Shown here: one piece after another, positions 52,919 through 61,588 of the stretch
Position numbering within the stretch: the first letter of the stretch is position 1
How the letters are laid out: every line of letters begins with the position of its first letter
Translations under genes and position numbers: made by a program
The notes under the pieces: model-generated
Seen by the model: only the letters and a program-made list of their open reading frames with translations
Databases searched by the model: none
Told to the model about the DNA's origin: nothing
NCBI RefSeq assembly: GCF_000379725.1
Contig: NZ_KB903624.1
Coordinates: forward strand, 1 to 64,000
Origin: Cytophaga aurantiaca DSM 3654
Lineage (GTDB): Bacteria; Bacteroidota; Bacteroidia; Cytophagales; Cytophagaceae
DNA: 64,000 nucleotides
Direction of reading: 5' to 3'

Positions 52919-54421
52919 ATGAAGAATCTTGTTTCGCCTTCTTTTTTTAGAAGAATACAATACAATACCATAGATCTTTTATTCTTAATTATTGTATTAA
53001 TTATTATTACCAATGCACTACCCTTCTTTTCTACAGTACCAACTGTTGTAAACTGGCTGCTATTTGGTTCTCTTGGTATTGTATACGATATCACATTCCA
53101 TAAATACATGCACTTTACACCGGGGCAGGATATTATGGGTATGTTTCTTAGAAAAGCAGATGAACGTGGTGCTAATCCTACAGCCAAACAATTGGCCATT
53201 CGTTTTTTAATCAAATATTATCTATGGCCTGTTGTGATCATCTCTATTCTTATAGATAAGGAAAGACGTGGCTTACACGACAAGATTGCAAATACGGTTT
53301 TATTAGAACTGGAACAACCTAAAGGAGAAAAAAGAGTGTATACGAACTCTTATCAGGAATGGGGTGATTCTATTTCATTTGCGATTGTTGTTGCAACCTT
53401 TGTACGTTGGATCTGGCTTGAGCCTTACACAATTCCTACCGGCTCAATGGAAAAAACATTATTGATCGGTGATTTCCTATTTGTAAATAAAATGTCGTAC
53501 GGTACACGTGCGCCGATTACTCCGTTACAGATTCCGCTTACACACCAGAAAGTTTGGGGAACAAATATGAAATCGTTCAGCGATGCAATTCGTCTTCCTT
53601 ATTTCCGTTTACCGGGTTTTACAAAAATTAAGAACAACGATATTGTTGTCTTTAATTATCCTGCAGAATACGAATACCCGATTGATTTAAAAACCAATTA
53701 CATCAAACGTTGTGTAGGTATTCCCGGAGACACCATCTCTGTACAAAACAAACAGTTGTTCATCAATGGAAAAGCAGCAGTGAATCCACCTGCTATGCAG
53801 CACAAATACAAATGCTACACCAATACAATATTAAAAGATCACATCCGCAAAAAATACAACATTCACATATCTGATATCTATGGTAATGATATTAAGTTGT
53901 TGGAGAATAATGGTAAAAATTTATATCTGATCGATTTATCAAATGAAGGTGTAAAAAAACTTCGTGCGACTAAAATATTTGATTCGATTGTTGATTTTAA
54001 ATTGGAAGAATTGGATCAGCATGGTTTGGTATTTCCGTATGCACACAAGTCGCAACACTGGACAGCCGACGATTACGGAAAGTTATGGATACCAAAGGCT
54101 GGCGTTACTATTAAGCTGGATTCGAATATGGTTGAGATCTACGAACAAACCATTGTTAAATACGAAGGCCACAAATCTGTTGAAGCAGTTGGCGATAAAT
54201 TTAAAATTGATGGCGAACTGGTTTCTGAATATACTTTCAAACAGGATTATTATTTCATGATGGGCGACAACAGACACAGTTCTGCTGATAGCCGCTTCTG
54301 GGGCTTCGTTCCGGAAGATCATATCGTAGGGAAAGCATGGATGATCTGGTTATCACTTGATTCCGAATCGTCCTTCCCTGAACGCATCCGCTGGAACCGT
54401 TCATTTAAAATGATTAAGTAG
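52919..54421 (+). CDS. lepB: Signal peptidase I with N-terminal RDD membrane domain
   Basis: 500 residues. Residues ~10-130 form an RDD-type domain: two helices with conserved Arg/Asp (RRIQYNTIDLLFLIIVLIII) then FTPGQDIMGMFLRKA and YYLWPVVIISILIDKERRGL with HDKIANTVLL. The signal peptidase I part follows: helix, catalytic Ser176 in YTIPTGSMEKTLLIGD, catalytic Lys263 in NYIKRCVGIPGD, and a C-terminal MGDNRHSSADSRFWGFV box. A large insert (~285-440) lies between the Lys box and the final box, as is usual in Bacteroidetes LepB. It cleaves signal peptides of secreted proteins. Last gene of the parA operon. Confidence 0.95.
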   Translation: MKNLVSPSFFRRIQYNTIDLLFLIIVLIIITNALPFFSTVPTVVNWLLFGSLGIVYDITFHKYMHFTPGQDIMGMFLRKADERGANPTAKQLAIRFLIKYYLWPVVIISILIDKERRGLHDKIANTVLLELEQPKGEKRVYTNSYQEWGDSISFAIVVATFVRWIWLEPYTIPTGSMEKTLLIGDFLFVNKMSYGTRAPITPLQIPLTHQKVWGTNMKSFSDAIRLPYFRLPGFTKIKNNDIVVFNYPAEYEYPIDLKTNYIKRCVGIPGDTISVQNKQLFINGKAAVNPPAMQHKYKCYTNTILKDHIRKKYNIHISDIYGNDIKLLENNGKNLYLIDLSNEGVKKLRATKIFDSIVDFKLEELDQHGLVFPYAHKSQHWTADDYGKLWIPKAGVTIKLDSNMVEIYEQTIVKYEGHKSVEAVGDKFKIDGELVSEYTFKQDYYFMMGDNRHSSADSRFWGFVPEDHIVGKAWMIWLSLDSESSFPERIRWNRSFKMIK

Positions 54422-54429
54422 TTGAATTA

Positions 54430-54454
54430 GTTACTAGGTACTAGTTGCTAGTTT
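54430..54454. repeat. TAGTTGCTAGTTTCTAG-type repeat, left copy
   Basis: Reads TTACTAGGTACTAGTTGCTA and continues GTTTCTAG. It follows the lepB stop. Its inverted relative lies at 54617-54646. Confidence 0.55.
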
Positions 54455-54540
54455 CTAGACCAAGGAAGTTACAGTATAGAGTTAAAGACGATTTATAATA
54501 ACATTCTTTGCTAACTATATAGTTAAATAAAGTCAATTGA

Positions 54541-54583
54541 AATAGGACAGTGTATTGATATAAACTCAACACGCTGTCCTATT
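54541..54583 (+). terminator. Terminator after lepB
   Basis: AATAGGACAG (54541-54550) pairs with CTGTCCTATT (54574-54583), and the stem extends inwards through ATTGA/TCAA-type pairs. ATTTTAAC follows. Confidence 0.75.
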
Positions 54584-54616
54584 ATTTTAACACACAATAC
54601 CGGACATTTTCTTGTC

Positions 54617-54646
54617 TGGTAACTAGCACCTAGAAACTCGCAACTA
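54617..54646. repeat. TAGTTGCTAGTTTCTAG-type repeat, right (inverted) copy
   Basis: CTGGTAACTAGCACCTAGAA followed by ACTCGCAACTA. This is the inverse of the 54430 copy. It ends right before the next ATG. Confidence 0.55.
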
Positions 54647-54648
54647 TC

Positions 54649-55251
54649 ATGAAATATCCTTCTATCCTACTCTTTCTTTTTATTGCAGTCCTTACCTGGT
54701 CAGGCATACAGCCAAAAGAAACCTTCACCTGGGTGCTCGAAGTTTTTCCTGCTGTGATCGGTGCTGTTGTATTGGTATTAACACGAAATTCATTTCCATT
54801 TACTCCACTCGTATATACATTCATTTTTATTCATGCATGTATACTCTGTATAGGCGGCCATTACACGTATGCTGAAGTACCCGCATTTGACTGGTTGAAA
54901 GAAATGTTCCATCATTCAAGAAACAATTATGACAAAGTCGGACACTTTGCACAAGGCTTTGTTCCTGCATTGATCATCCGTGAATTGTTTATTCGAAAAG
55001 AAGTTGTTGCAAAAAATGGCTGGCTCAATTTTATTGTAGTGTGTATTTGTATGGCGATCAGTGCAACGTATGAATTGCTTGAATGGTTTGTCTCGCTTTT
55101 TAGCGGCGAAGCAGGAGATGCATTCTTAGGCACACAAGGCTACGTGTGGGACACACAATCCGATATGCTCTACGCAACTATCGGTGCAATCACAGCATTG
55201 TTCCTTTTATCTTCTCTTCAGAATAAACAAATCAAAAAGTTATCTCATTAA
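54649..55251 (+). CDS. DUF2238 inner-membrane protein (YjdF-like)
   Basis: 200 residues with about six helices. The YjdF/DUF2238 features are visible: FTPLVYTFIFIHACILCIGG, NYDKVGHFAQGFVPALIIRE (conserved D-x-x-x-H and G) and ISATYELLEWFVSLFSGEAG with the Glu pair, then DTQSDMLYATIGAI. Function unknown; in this family the polar residues sit inside the membrane. A promoter is not visible. Confidence 0.9.
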   Translation: MKYPSILLFLFIAVLTWSGIQPKETFTWVLEVFPAVIGAVVLVLTRNSFPFTPLVYTFIFIHACILCIGGHYTYAEVPAFDWLKEMFHHSRNNYDKVGHFAQGFVPALIIRELFIRKEVVAKNGWLNFIVVCICMAISATYELLEWFVSLFSGEAGDAFLGTQGYVWDTQSDMLYATIGAITALFLLSSLQNKQIKKLSH

Positions 55252-55316
55252 TTAAATGCCAACAGATTCATTTCTTCGTTTGAAATTAGTCTTTTGTCAT
55301 TTGGAATTTCTCTAAC

Positions 55317-55532
55317 ATGCAGCCCAATCCACAACTCCTGCTCGAACTCGTTACAATGCCCATGCCCTTTGGAAAATACAAAGGTATTACCTTATGCAAT
55401 CTTCCGGTAAGCTATCTGGAATGGTTTCAGCGTAAGGGCTTCCCTACAGGCAAGCTGGGTGTGTTGTTAGAAACGATGTATGAAATAAAATTGAATGGCC
55501 TGGAAGATTTGCTGAAGCCGCTTAAGAAGTAG
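55317..55532 (+). CDS. DUF3820 family protein
   Basis: 71 residues. The DUF3820 core MPFGKYKGITLCNLPVSYLE and WFQRKGFPTGKLGVLLETMY is complete. The fold is related to a small nuclease-associated domain; the function is unknown. Its TAG stop ends on the first base of the GTCTGAATT arm of the element at 55532-56135. Confidence 0.85.
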   Translation: MQPNPQLLLELVTMPMPFGKYKGITLCNLPVSYLEWFQRKGFPTGKLGVLLETMYEIKLNGLEDLLKPLKK

Positions 55533-56135
55533 TCTGAATTTGGATTCTTTGGATTTGTTGGAAAATGGGATTGAGATAACTTTTGTTAATAAATTTCAGC
55601 AACGTTCTATTCAAACAATTAATTAAATAATTTTGAATTACTTTTAATTTTTAATCTATTCGAATTAGCTAATGATTTTTATAATATGAATAAGGAACAA
55701 ATTCATGATGATTTAACCTATAAAATTATAGGCTGTGCAATGAAGGTGCATACAGCTTTAGGTAATGGATTTCAAGAAATCATATATCAACGTGCATTAG
55801 CAATTGAAATGACGAAGGCTAATTTGAATTTCGTTCGAGAGTGTGAAATGAAAATATTTTATGATAATGAAGAAATTGGAACACGTCGAGTAGATTTTTA
55901 AGTAGACGATTCTATACTCATTGAACTAAAAGCATTAAAATGTATTGAAGATAATCATCTAGCCCAAGGTTTAAATTAACCGGTAGCTTATAAATTAGAT
56001 AAAGGGCTACTGATAAATTTAGGAGCGAAAAGTATTGAAGTGAAACGATTGAGACATCCCAATAACAAAATGCCCAATACCATACCTAGACTCTAATCCC
56101 ATTTTCCATTAAATCTGAAAAATCCAAATTCAGAC
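55532..56135. mobile_element. Putative inverted-repeat element carrying a GxxExxY nuclease gene
   Basis: Left arm 55532-55572 starts GTCTGAATTTGGATT and ends GGAAAATGGGATT. Right arm 56095-56135 is AATCCCATTTTCC ... AATCCAAATTCAGAC. The two 41-nt arms are mirror images with 15-bp and 13-bp perfect blocks at equal spacing. Between them is only the GxxExxY pseudogene. The outer ends coincide with the stop codons of the flanking DUF3820 and YjdI-like genes. The same GTCTGAA/GATT arm style occurs at 24428-24693 and 20123. The mobility mechanism is unknown. Confidence 0.65.
55686..56096 (+). pseudogene. GxxExxY protein (PD-(D/E)XK nuclease family), broken by two stops
   Basis: The frame reads MNKEQIHDDLTYKIIGCAMK, then ALGNGFQEIIYQRALA (the GxxExxY motif), EIGTRRVDF, stop (55899-55901), VDDSILIELKALKCIEDNHL, stop (TAA after GLN, near 55976), then LLINLGAKSIEVKRLR to a final TAA at 56096. 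The frame stays intact across 411 bases, so the damage is two single-base nonsense changes (Leu or similar to TAA, and Tyr to TAA). The first stop falls between the nuclease Asp and the ExK residues, so no active enzyme can form. Confidence 0.88.
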
Positions 56136-56363
56136 AATCTTCTTCCTCTCATAACTCAACGCCCCCGACGGACATCTCTCCACTCTCTCAATAATTTCTT
56201 CCGTTGTGCCGCCTTCCGGTTTGATCCAAGGGCGTTCCATCGGATTGAATACACTTTTCAAACCCGTCGCTCCTTTCCAGCATAAGGTTGAATGTGTACA
56301 CACAGATGGTTTCCAGATAATGGTTATATCGTCGTTAGAATAGTGTTTTGTGATATCTTTCAT
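56130..56363 (-). CDS. Small (4Fe-4S) mono-cluster protein, YjdI-like
   Basis: 77 residues from the ATG at 56363 (an ATG five codons upstream is less likely). It contains SNDDITIIWKPSVCTHSTLC and IIERVERCPSGALSYERKKI. Cysteines in VCTHSTLCW and RCPSG fit a single-cluster ferredoxin-like protein. YjdI proteins are of unknown role, often near GNAT genes. The end of the gene (GTC TGA) lies in the right arm of the inverted-repeat element. Confidence 0.85.
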   Translation of the reverse strand: MKDITKHYSNDDITIIWKPSVCTHSTLCWKGATGLKSVFNPMERPWIKPEGGTTEEIIERVERCPSGALSYERKKIV

Positions 56364-56568
56364 GATTTTCCCGATCAAGTTTCTTCACTAAAAATATGCA
56401 TTCTGAGCGAAAATACGAATACAGTACATGCTTTTAATTTCCTCCAACTTCGCTCAAATAGGTACAAGACACCAATTACTAGCGTATTATATTGTATCTT
56501 GTGTACTTATTTAATAATTGCAGGATCGAAATACATTGATATTTAAGATTCTGATTTCCACTTATATC

Positions 56569-57909
56569 ATGTTATTTCAAGATTTAAAACTGATAGACCC
56601 TATCCTGAAAGCACTTTCAGAAGAAGGCTACACAACTCCCACCCCCATACAAGCGCAATCAATCCCGCTTGTTTTAGAACGCAAAGATTTATTAGGATGC
56701 GCACAAACAGGTACCGGTAAAACAGCTGCCTTTTCCATTCCGATCTTACAAATACTTAGCGAGAAAAAAAGTACCGAACGTAAAAGAGCGATTCGCTGCT
56801 TAATTGTAACACCAACAAGAGAACTTGCTATACAAATCGGTGAAAGCTTACAGGCGTATGGCAAATACACTGGCTTAACTTCAACCGTTATCTTTGGCGG
56901 TGTAAACCAATCACGCCAAGTGACTGCATTACAACATGGCGTTGACATCCTTGTTGCTACACCAGGCCGCTTGATCGACTTAATGAATCAGCGTTACATT
57001 TCATTAAGCAATATTGAAATATTTGTATTGGACGAAGCAGATAGAATGCTTGATATGGGCTTTATACACGATGTAAAGCGTTTGTTGGTTTCTTTGCCAC
57101 CAAGAAGACAGTCCTTGTTCTTCTCTGCTACCATGCCTCCGGAAATTCTTCGTTTGGCTAGTACCATTTTACATGATCCATCTAAAGTTGAAGTTACTCC
57201 GGTTTCATCTACCGCAGAGACGATCAAACAGTTTATGTATTTTGTTGACCGCGGAAACAAAAACGATTTATTGGTTGATGTGCTGAAAGACCCAAAGATC
57301 AAGACCTGTCTTGTCTTTACACGTACGAAGCACGTTGCAGACAAAGTAGTAAAGATGCTTGCATTACACAACATCAAAGCTGAAGCCATTCACGGAAATA
57401 AAAGCCAGAATGCCCGTCAGTCTGCCTTAACCAATTTCAAAGCACAGACAACACGGATCCTTGTTGCTACCGATATTGCAGCACGCGGTATTGATGTGGA
57501 CAATTTAGAATACGTAATCAACTACGAAATACCAAACGTTCCTGAAACGTATGTACACCGTATTGGCCGTACAGGCAGAGCGGGTGCAAATGGTACGGCA
57601 TTTTCTTTTTGCGATGCAGAAGAAAAAGAATATTTGAAAGATATTGAAAAATTGATCTCAATAAAAATTCCTGTTATCGACGATCATGCATATCCATTGA
57701 TGGACCACAATCCACCGAAGACGATACAAGGCGGCAGACAACAACGCAGCAGCAGTCCAAGAGCAACATCTTCTGCCGGTTCAGGCAGATCAGGCGGAAG
57801 CTCTAACAAGCCAGCTGGAAGTGCTAGCCGTCGACCAAGCAGCGGTGGTTCATCATCCTCTTCTTCTTCAAGAAGCAGAAATGATGGTCCGCCTAAAAAG
57901 AGATGGTAG
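56569..57909 (+). CDS. DEAD-box ATP-dependent RNA helicase (RhlE-type)
   Basis: 446 residues from the ATG at 56569; a longer frame adds a non-conserved tail. The helicase motifs are all present: Q motif [26 protein letters not shown], Ia [52 protein letters not shown]. The C-terminal tail is Ser/Gly/Arg-rich ([20 protein letters not shown]) and basic, likely for RNA binding. It probably helps rRNA maturation or mRNA turnover at low temperature. Confidence 0.94.
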   Translation: MLFQDLKLIDPILKALSEEGYTTPTPIQAQSIPLVLERKDLLGCAQTGTGKTAAFSIPILQILSEKKSTERKRAIRCLIVTPTRELAIQIGESLQAYGKYTGLTSTVIFGGVNQSRQVTALQHGVDILVATPGRLIDLMNQRYISLSNIEIFVLDEADRMLDMGFIHDVKRLLVSLPPRRQSLFFSATMPPEILRLASTILHDPSKVEVTPVSSTAETIKQFMYFVDRGNKNDLLVDVLKDPKIKTCLVFTRTKHVADKVVKMLALHNIKAEAIHGNKSQNARQSALTNFKAQTTRILVATDIAARGIDVDNLEYVINYEIPNVPETYVHRIGRTGRAGANGTAFSFCDAEEKEYLKDIEKLISIKIPVIDDHAYPLMDHNPPKTIQGGRQQRSSSPRATSSAGSGRSGGSSNKPAGSASRRPSSGGSSSSSSSRSRNDGPPKKRW

Positions 57910-57961
57910 TTTAGTGGTCAGTGGTCAGTAAACAGTAGACAGTTCGATAATATTCATTCAT

Positions 57962-57996
57962 AAAAATGTCCCGTTGATAAACAGCGGGACATTTTT
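57962..57996. terminator. Bidirectional terminator
   Basis: AAAAATGTCCCG (57962-57973) pairs perfectly with CGGGACATTTTT (57985-57996) between convergent helicase and cytochrome genes. A and T runs flank it on both sides. A GGTCAGTGGTCAG repeat (57915-57927) precedes it, directly after the helicase stop. Confidence 0.88.
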
Positions 57997-58026
57997 ATAT
58001 TATTGTCAATTTGAACTTCAGCAATA

Positions 58027-59901
58027 CTACATCGCCCAAATACAGCCACAATCACAATCTTTCGGTGCCGTTTTTTTCGCCTCTTTGATCTTCTCTTCCA
58101 GCGCATCCAGATCGGAATCGATCTTACGGATCTTTGCAGCATTTTTTGAATCCTTCGCCTGCACCGACATGCTTTCGGTTTGCAACAGCTCTTTTATTTT
58201 CTTATTGAATATTTCTTTCGAAATTACAATTGGCTCTAAGCGTATGTTATTCAATGTATCGATCACAAACGTAGCTGCTGCATACAATAACTGTCTGTTC
58301 TTTTCACCAACTAAATACACATGTGCTGTTTTTCCTTGCGGCAAGTTTATATTACCATTGTCTTCATAGAAACCATACACATCTTTCTTATCTTTTAACA
58401 AACCTCCTGCACCGTATACTTTAGTATCGGGTAATATCAGATAGATCTGGAATTGTTTAGCGAACGAATCTGCAACATGAACAAAAAGTTTTGACGCTGC
58501 AACGCCCGGAATATTTTTTGTAAGCATATCAATATTATGCCAGCCAAAGGCACTGACCTCAACCTGATAATATTCGGCTTGCTTGGTAACAGAGTACACA
58601 TATGACTTACGATCATCATTGCTGATCCTTGCAGCATTGCTTGGCATCTGTAATACCTGCATCGATTGATTTACCACTTTCACAAACGGACCATTATCTA
58701 CAATTTTATCCGCACGTTTATTTTGCAATTTATATTTCTGTTCATACAATTTTGACATCAATGCTTTATACGTTTTACATTTTTGAAAATTGATATACAA
58801 TTCATCTTTGGGATACGGAAGTTTCAAACGTTTGCTTTCATCGTTACAATAATTAGCAAGTGCTTTAATTTCTTTCTCTGAAAGAGTTGGAAATGCTGTC
58901 ATTACAGCTTTACTATTAGCATTAAATAGGCATACTGCATATTCATCGTTGGAATAATCTACGCCAGATTCTTCAGCCGTTGCAGCTGCATAATCTTGAC
59001 CGGATTTTTGTTTGTATACAACGTTTGTTGAAATACTATCATATTCAACATATGCAACTTCTTCGCTTGTCCCCCCACACGCTTGTGCGATCATTAAAGA
59101 ACTGTTTCTAACATATCTTTTAAGCCAATCAAAATCCCTACGCTTTCCAATATAAGCCAGATCAGGACCAACAGATTCCTTACCAAGTGTATGACAGCTT
59201 TTACAATTTTCCTTAAACAAGATTTCTCCTCTCGAAACAATTTTAGCTGTATCTTTTTTCAATGCTACTGGCTCCTGCCAATCTATCTTGCCTAAAGGTG
59301 TTGTTCCACCTTTATATAATTTCATCTTCGAATCTACTTCATCTGTCGGAACATCTATAAATAAAGGTTTAGCGATCTTTACATGTGCGCTATCCTTTGC
59401 CTGTATATAAAACATACCGCCACTGCTTAATAATTCTTTACCCGACTTGGTAGTCAAGCCTGCACGGATCATATCTTCCATGTTATAGGCTTCTTTTACC
59501 AGCAGCACAACAGCTGCATTGGTCGACACCAACGAACCTGCAGCTATTTTTATAACCGCACCTTCCGCTGTTTCTAAAATCGTATCCCGATCGATCTGCA
59601 CAACAAACTCCTGCGTCTTCAATGAATCAATTGAGCCTATTTCTTTCGCAGTAGAGATCTGTGCATACCCATCATTTTCATGCGCTTTTGTTTCACGTAC
59701 TTTCTTCTCCAGCTGCGAAACCGTATACACAACAACGGTTGCAAACAGCATAACAAGAATACTGTTCAGAAAGATTTTTGTTTTATAAAATGGTTTGCTG
59801 TATGACATCACTTTTGCTAAAATGTTTTCAAAATTTCGCTTCGAATCAATTTCTTCTTTTGATACCTTCGCGCGATCGATATTTATTTTAATCTTTTTCA
59901 T
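58027..59901 (-). CDS. Membrane-anchored cytochrome c-domain protein, partner of an ECF sigma factor
   Basis: 624 residues. A cytosolic ~40-residue N terminus, one membrane helix (~43-62, TKIFLNSILVMLFATVVVYT), a beta-sandwich-like segment (~95-180, ILETAEGAVIKIAAGSLVST), then a cytochrome c domain with heme motif CKSCH (233-237) and a likely axial Met334 in AVMTAFPTLSEKEIKALANY. An unusual ~60-residue insert lies between them. The C-terminal ~250 residues are of unknown fold, ending in a Cys-rich DCDCGCIWAM. The sigma gene lies 4 bases upstream. The helix orientation fits an anti-sigma-like signal transducer with a periplasmic heme sensor (inference). Confidence 0.75.
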   Translation of the reverse strand: MKKIKINIDRAKVSKEEIDSKRNFENILAKVMSYSKPFYKTKIFLNSILVMLFATVVVYTVSQLEKKVRETKAHENDGYAQISTAKEIGSIDSLKTQEFVVQIDRDTILETAEGAVIKIAAGSLVSTNAAVVLLVKEAYNMEDMIRAGLTTKSGKELLSSGGMFYIQAKDSAHVKIAKPLFIDVPTDEVDSKMKLYKGGTTPLGKIDWQEPVALKKDTAKIVSRGEILFKENCKSCHTLGKESVGPDLAYIGKRRDFDWLKRYVRNSSLMIAQACGGTSEEVAYVEYDSISTNVVYKQKSGQDYAAATAEESGVDYSNDEYAVCLFNANSKAVMTAFPTLSEKEIKALANYCNDESKRLKLPYPKDELYINFQKCKTYKALMSKLYEQKYKLQNKRADKIVDNGPFVKVVNQSMQVLQMPSNAARISNDDRKSYVYSVTKQAEYYQVEVSAFGWHNIDMLTKNIPGVAASKLFVHVADSFAKQFQIYLILPDTKVYGAGGLLKDKKDVYGFYEDNGNINLPQGKTAHVYLVGEKNRQLLYAAATFVIDTLNNIRLEPIVISKEIFNKKIKELLQTESMSVQAKDSKNAAKIRKIDSDLDALEEKIKEAKKTAPKDCDCGCIWAM

Positions 59902-59905
59902 CTTC

Positions 59906-60481
59906 TTATCGAATGGATAAAATACATTTTTTCAACTTTTCCAGAATGCGGTATACTTTTACCTTCGCATTGTTCTCTGTCATTTCAAGTATTTGCCCCA
60001 TCTCTTTAAAGGCACGACTTTCAAAAAAGCGCATCTCGATCAGCTGTACATCTGCATCTGCCAATTGACTCATACAAATGGTTAAACTTTTTTCTTTTTG
60101 AATGGATGTTTCATCTGCTTCAGTTTCCTGCAGTAGTTCTTTCAATCCTTCCACATCCACATTTACGGTACGATGTACCTTATTTTTTTCGATGGCTTTG
60201 TATACTTCGCTTTTAGCAATACGATACAGCCAGGAAGAAAACGGTACTCCTTTAAATGTATAACGGGAAAGATTAATGAGTGCTTTTACAAACACCTGCT
60301 GTGCGATATCAAAGGCAGCCTCTTTATCGTCGCTGCGTTGGTAGATGTAGCGAAAAATAGGTTCATGGTATTTTTCATACAAGGGACGAAAAGCCGCTGG
60401 ATCTTTTTTAGAAGCTTCAATAACCAGAAGCTCCTGTTCCATGGTTTCCACAGATACATGATACGGGGACAAAGGAATCAT
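59906..60481 (-). CDS. ECF-type RNA polymerase sigma factor
   Basis: 191 residues with sigma-70 region 2 (YEKYHEPIFRYIYQRSDDKE, ...VFVKALINLSRYTFKGVPF) and region 4 (LTICMSQLADADVQLIEMRF, FKEMGQILEMTENNAKVKVY). No region 1.1 or 3, so group IV. The downstream gene (4 bases away) encodes a membrane heme protein, possibly its regulator. The target promoter is unknown. Confidence 0.9.
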   Translation of the reverse strand: MIPLSPYHVSVETMEQELLVIEASKKDPAAFRPLYEKYHEPIFRYIYQRSDDKEAAFDIAQQVFVKALINLSRYTFKGVPFSSWLYRIAKSEVYKAIEKNKVHRTVNVDVEGLKELLQETEADETSIQKEKSLTICMSQLADADVQLIEMRFFESRAFKEMGQILEMTENNAKVKVYRILEKLKKCILSIR

Positions 60482-60667
60482 AGTTTATTGCTTTATTCGT
60501 ACCTATAACCGGGAAGATTAAAAAAGATACACGCAAAGATGAACTATTTTAAAAAGATTTAAAAATGGGTTACAAAAATTCATTTAAGCACGAAAACTAT
60601 AAGAATTCGTACAAAATTTTATCGAATATATGAGTTAATAAATCCTTATAGGTTTAATCTAATAATA

Positions 60668-60759
60668 CCGTCCAATAAATTAATTGGACGGAAATGAAAG
60701 CCGAGCATATGTAAATATTATTTCCGCCTAGCTTTTATTGCCGTTGGCTTTAGCCAAGG
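60668..60759. repeat. Two short palindromes (CCGTCCAAT and TTGGCT)
   Basis: CCGTCCAAT-6 nt-ATTGGACGG (60668-60691) and, 50 bases further, TTGGCT-2 nt-AGCCAA (60744-60757) in GCCGTTGGCTTTAGCCAAGG. Such palindromes are common in Bacteroidetes intergenic DNA. They lie between the sigma and LytTR genes and may form a terminator for the latter (leftward). Confidence 0.55.
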
Positions 60760-60773
60760 GTCGTAAAGAATCC

Positions 60774-61511
60774 TTAGTCCAACGAATTACGCCCAACAAA
60801 ATCCTGAAATTTCTGTTTGAACTGATCCGCAACAGGAATATACTGTTTGTTGATGATTGCCTGACTGCGTTCAATCGCTTCTATTTTATCCAATGCAATA
60901 ATAAAGGAACGATGCACCCGCATAAATTTATTTACAGGAAGTTCTTCTTCCAGCTTTTTCAAACTACTATGCGTAAGTATAGGTCTGTCTTCTTTTACAA
61001 GCCAGATCTTCACATAATCTTTTAAGCCTTCGATGTACAAAATATCATTCAGCTTTATTTTTAACTGCTTGTAATCTGAGCGGATAAAAATGTAATCTAT
61101 TTCTTCTTTAGAAAAAGATGCTTGCGACGCATTCGCAACAAGATCAAACCATTCTTTTGCTTTTACTGCAGCATTATAAAATTCTTCAAAATTATAGGGC
61201 TTCAATAAATAATCTAAGGCATCCACTTTAAATCCTTCTAACGCATAATTATCAAATGCAGTAGTAAAAACAACACGTGTATTTTTTGAAAGGGTACGCG
61301 ATAACTCAACTCCATTAAGCTCCGGCATTTGAATATCCAGAAATACAACATCGATTTTTTCTTCGTGAATTTTTTCCAGAGCCTGAAACGCATTGCTGCA
61401 CTTTCCTTTCAATTCTAAAAAAGGAATTTTAGCTACATAATCTTCCATCAGACTCAAAGCCATAGGCTCATCGTCGACAATCAAACACGCAATTTTATTC
61501 GTTGCAGTCAT
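60774..61511 (-). CDS. LytTR-family response regulator
   Basis: 245 residues. Receiver domain with ACLIVDDEPMALSLMEDYVA, phosphoacceptor Asp in VVFLDIQMPELNGVELSR, and TTAFDNYALEGFKVDALDYL. The C-terminal LytTR DNA-binding domain has YIFIRSDYKQLKIKLNDILY, IEGLKDYVKIWL, HSSLKKLEEELP, and MRVHRSFIIALDKI. It pairs with the histidine kinase gene immediately upstream (transcribed leftward); a hairpin lies between them. Confidence 0.93.
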   Translation of the reverse strand: MTATNKIACLIVDDEPMALSLMEDYVAKIPFLELKGKCSNAFQALEKIHEEKIDVVFLDIQMPELNGVELSRTLSKNTRVVFTTAFDNYALEGFKVDALDYLLKPYNFEEFYNAAVKAKEWFDLVANASQASFSKEEIDYIFIRSDYKQLKIKLNDILYIEGLKDYVKIWLVKEDRPILTHSSLKKLEEELPVNKFMRVHRSFIIALDKIEAIERSQAIINKQYIPVADQFKQKFQDFVGRNSLD

Positions 61512-61541
61512 GGCTAAGCATATATTTGATTAAATAGTTTT

Positions 61542-61577
61542 CATTCGTCGGACCACAAAAAAGTGGTCTGACGAATG
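61542..61577. repeat. Hairpin repeat between kinase and regulator genes
   Basis: CATTCGTCGGACCAC (61542-61556) pairs with GTGGTCTGACGAATG (61563-61577) with one G-U. A near copy (ATTCGCCGGACCACAAAA) occurs at 62648-62679. Confidence 0.75.
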
Positions 61578-61588
61578 ACCGTAACATT

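Noticed and set aside
55686-56096. Stop-codon readthrough or recoding in the GxxExxY gene
   Set aside because: TAA is the normal stop throughout the window, and there is no recoding signal; two nonsense mutations are simpler.
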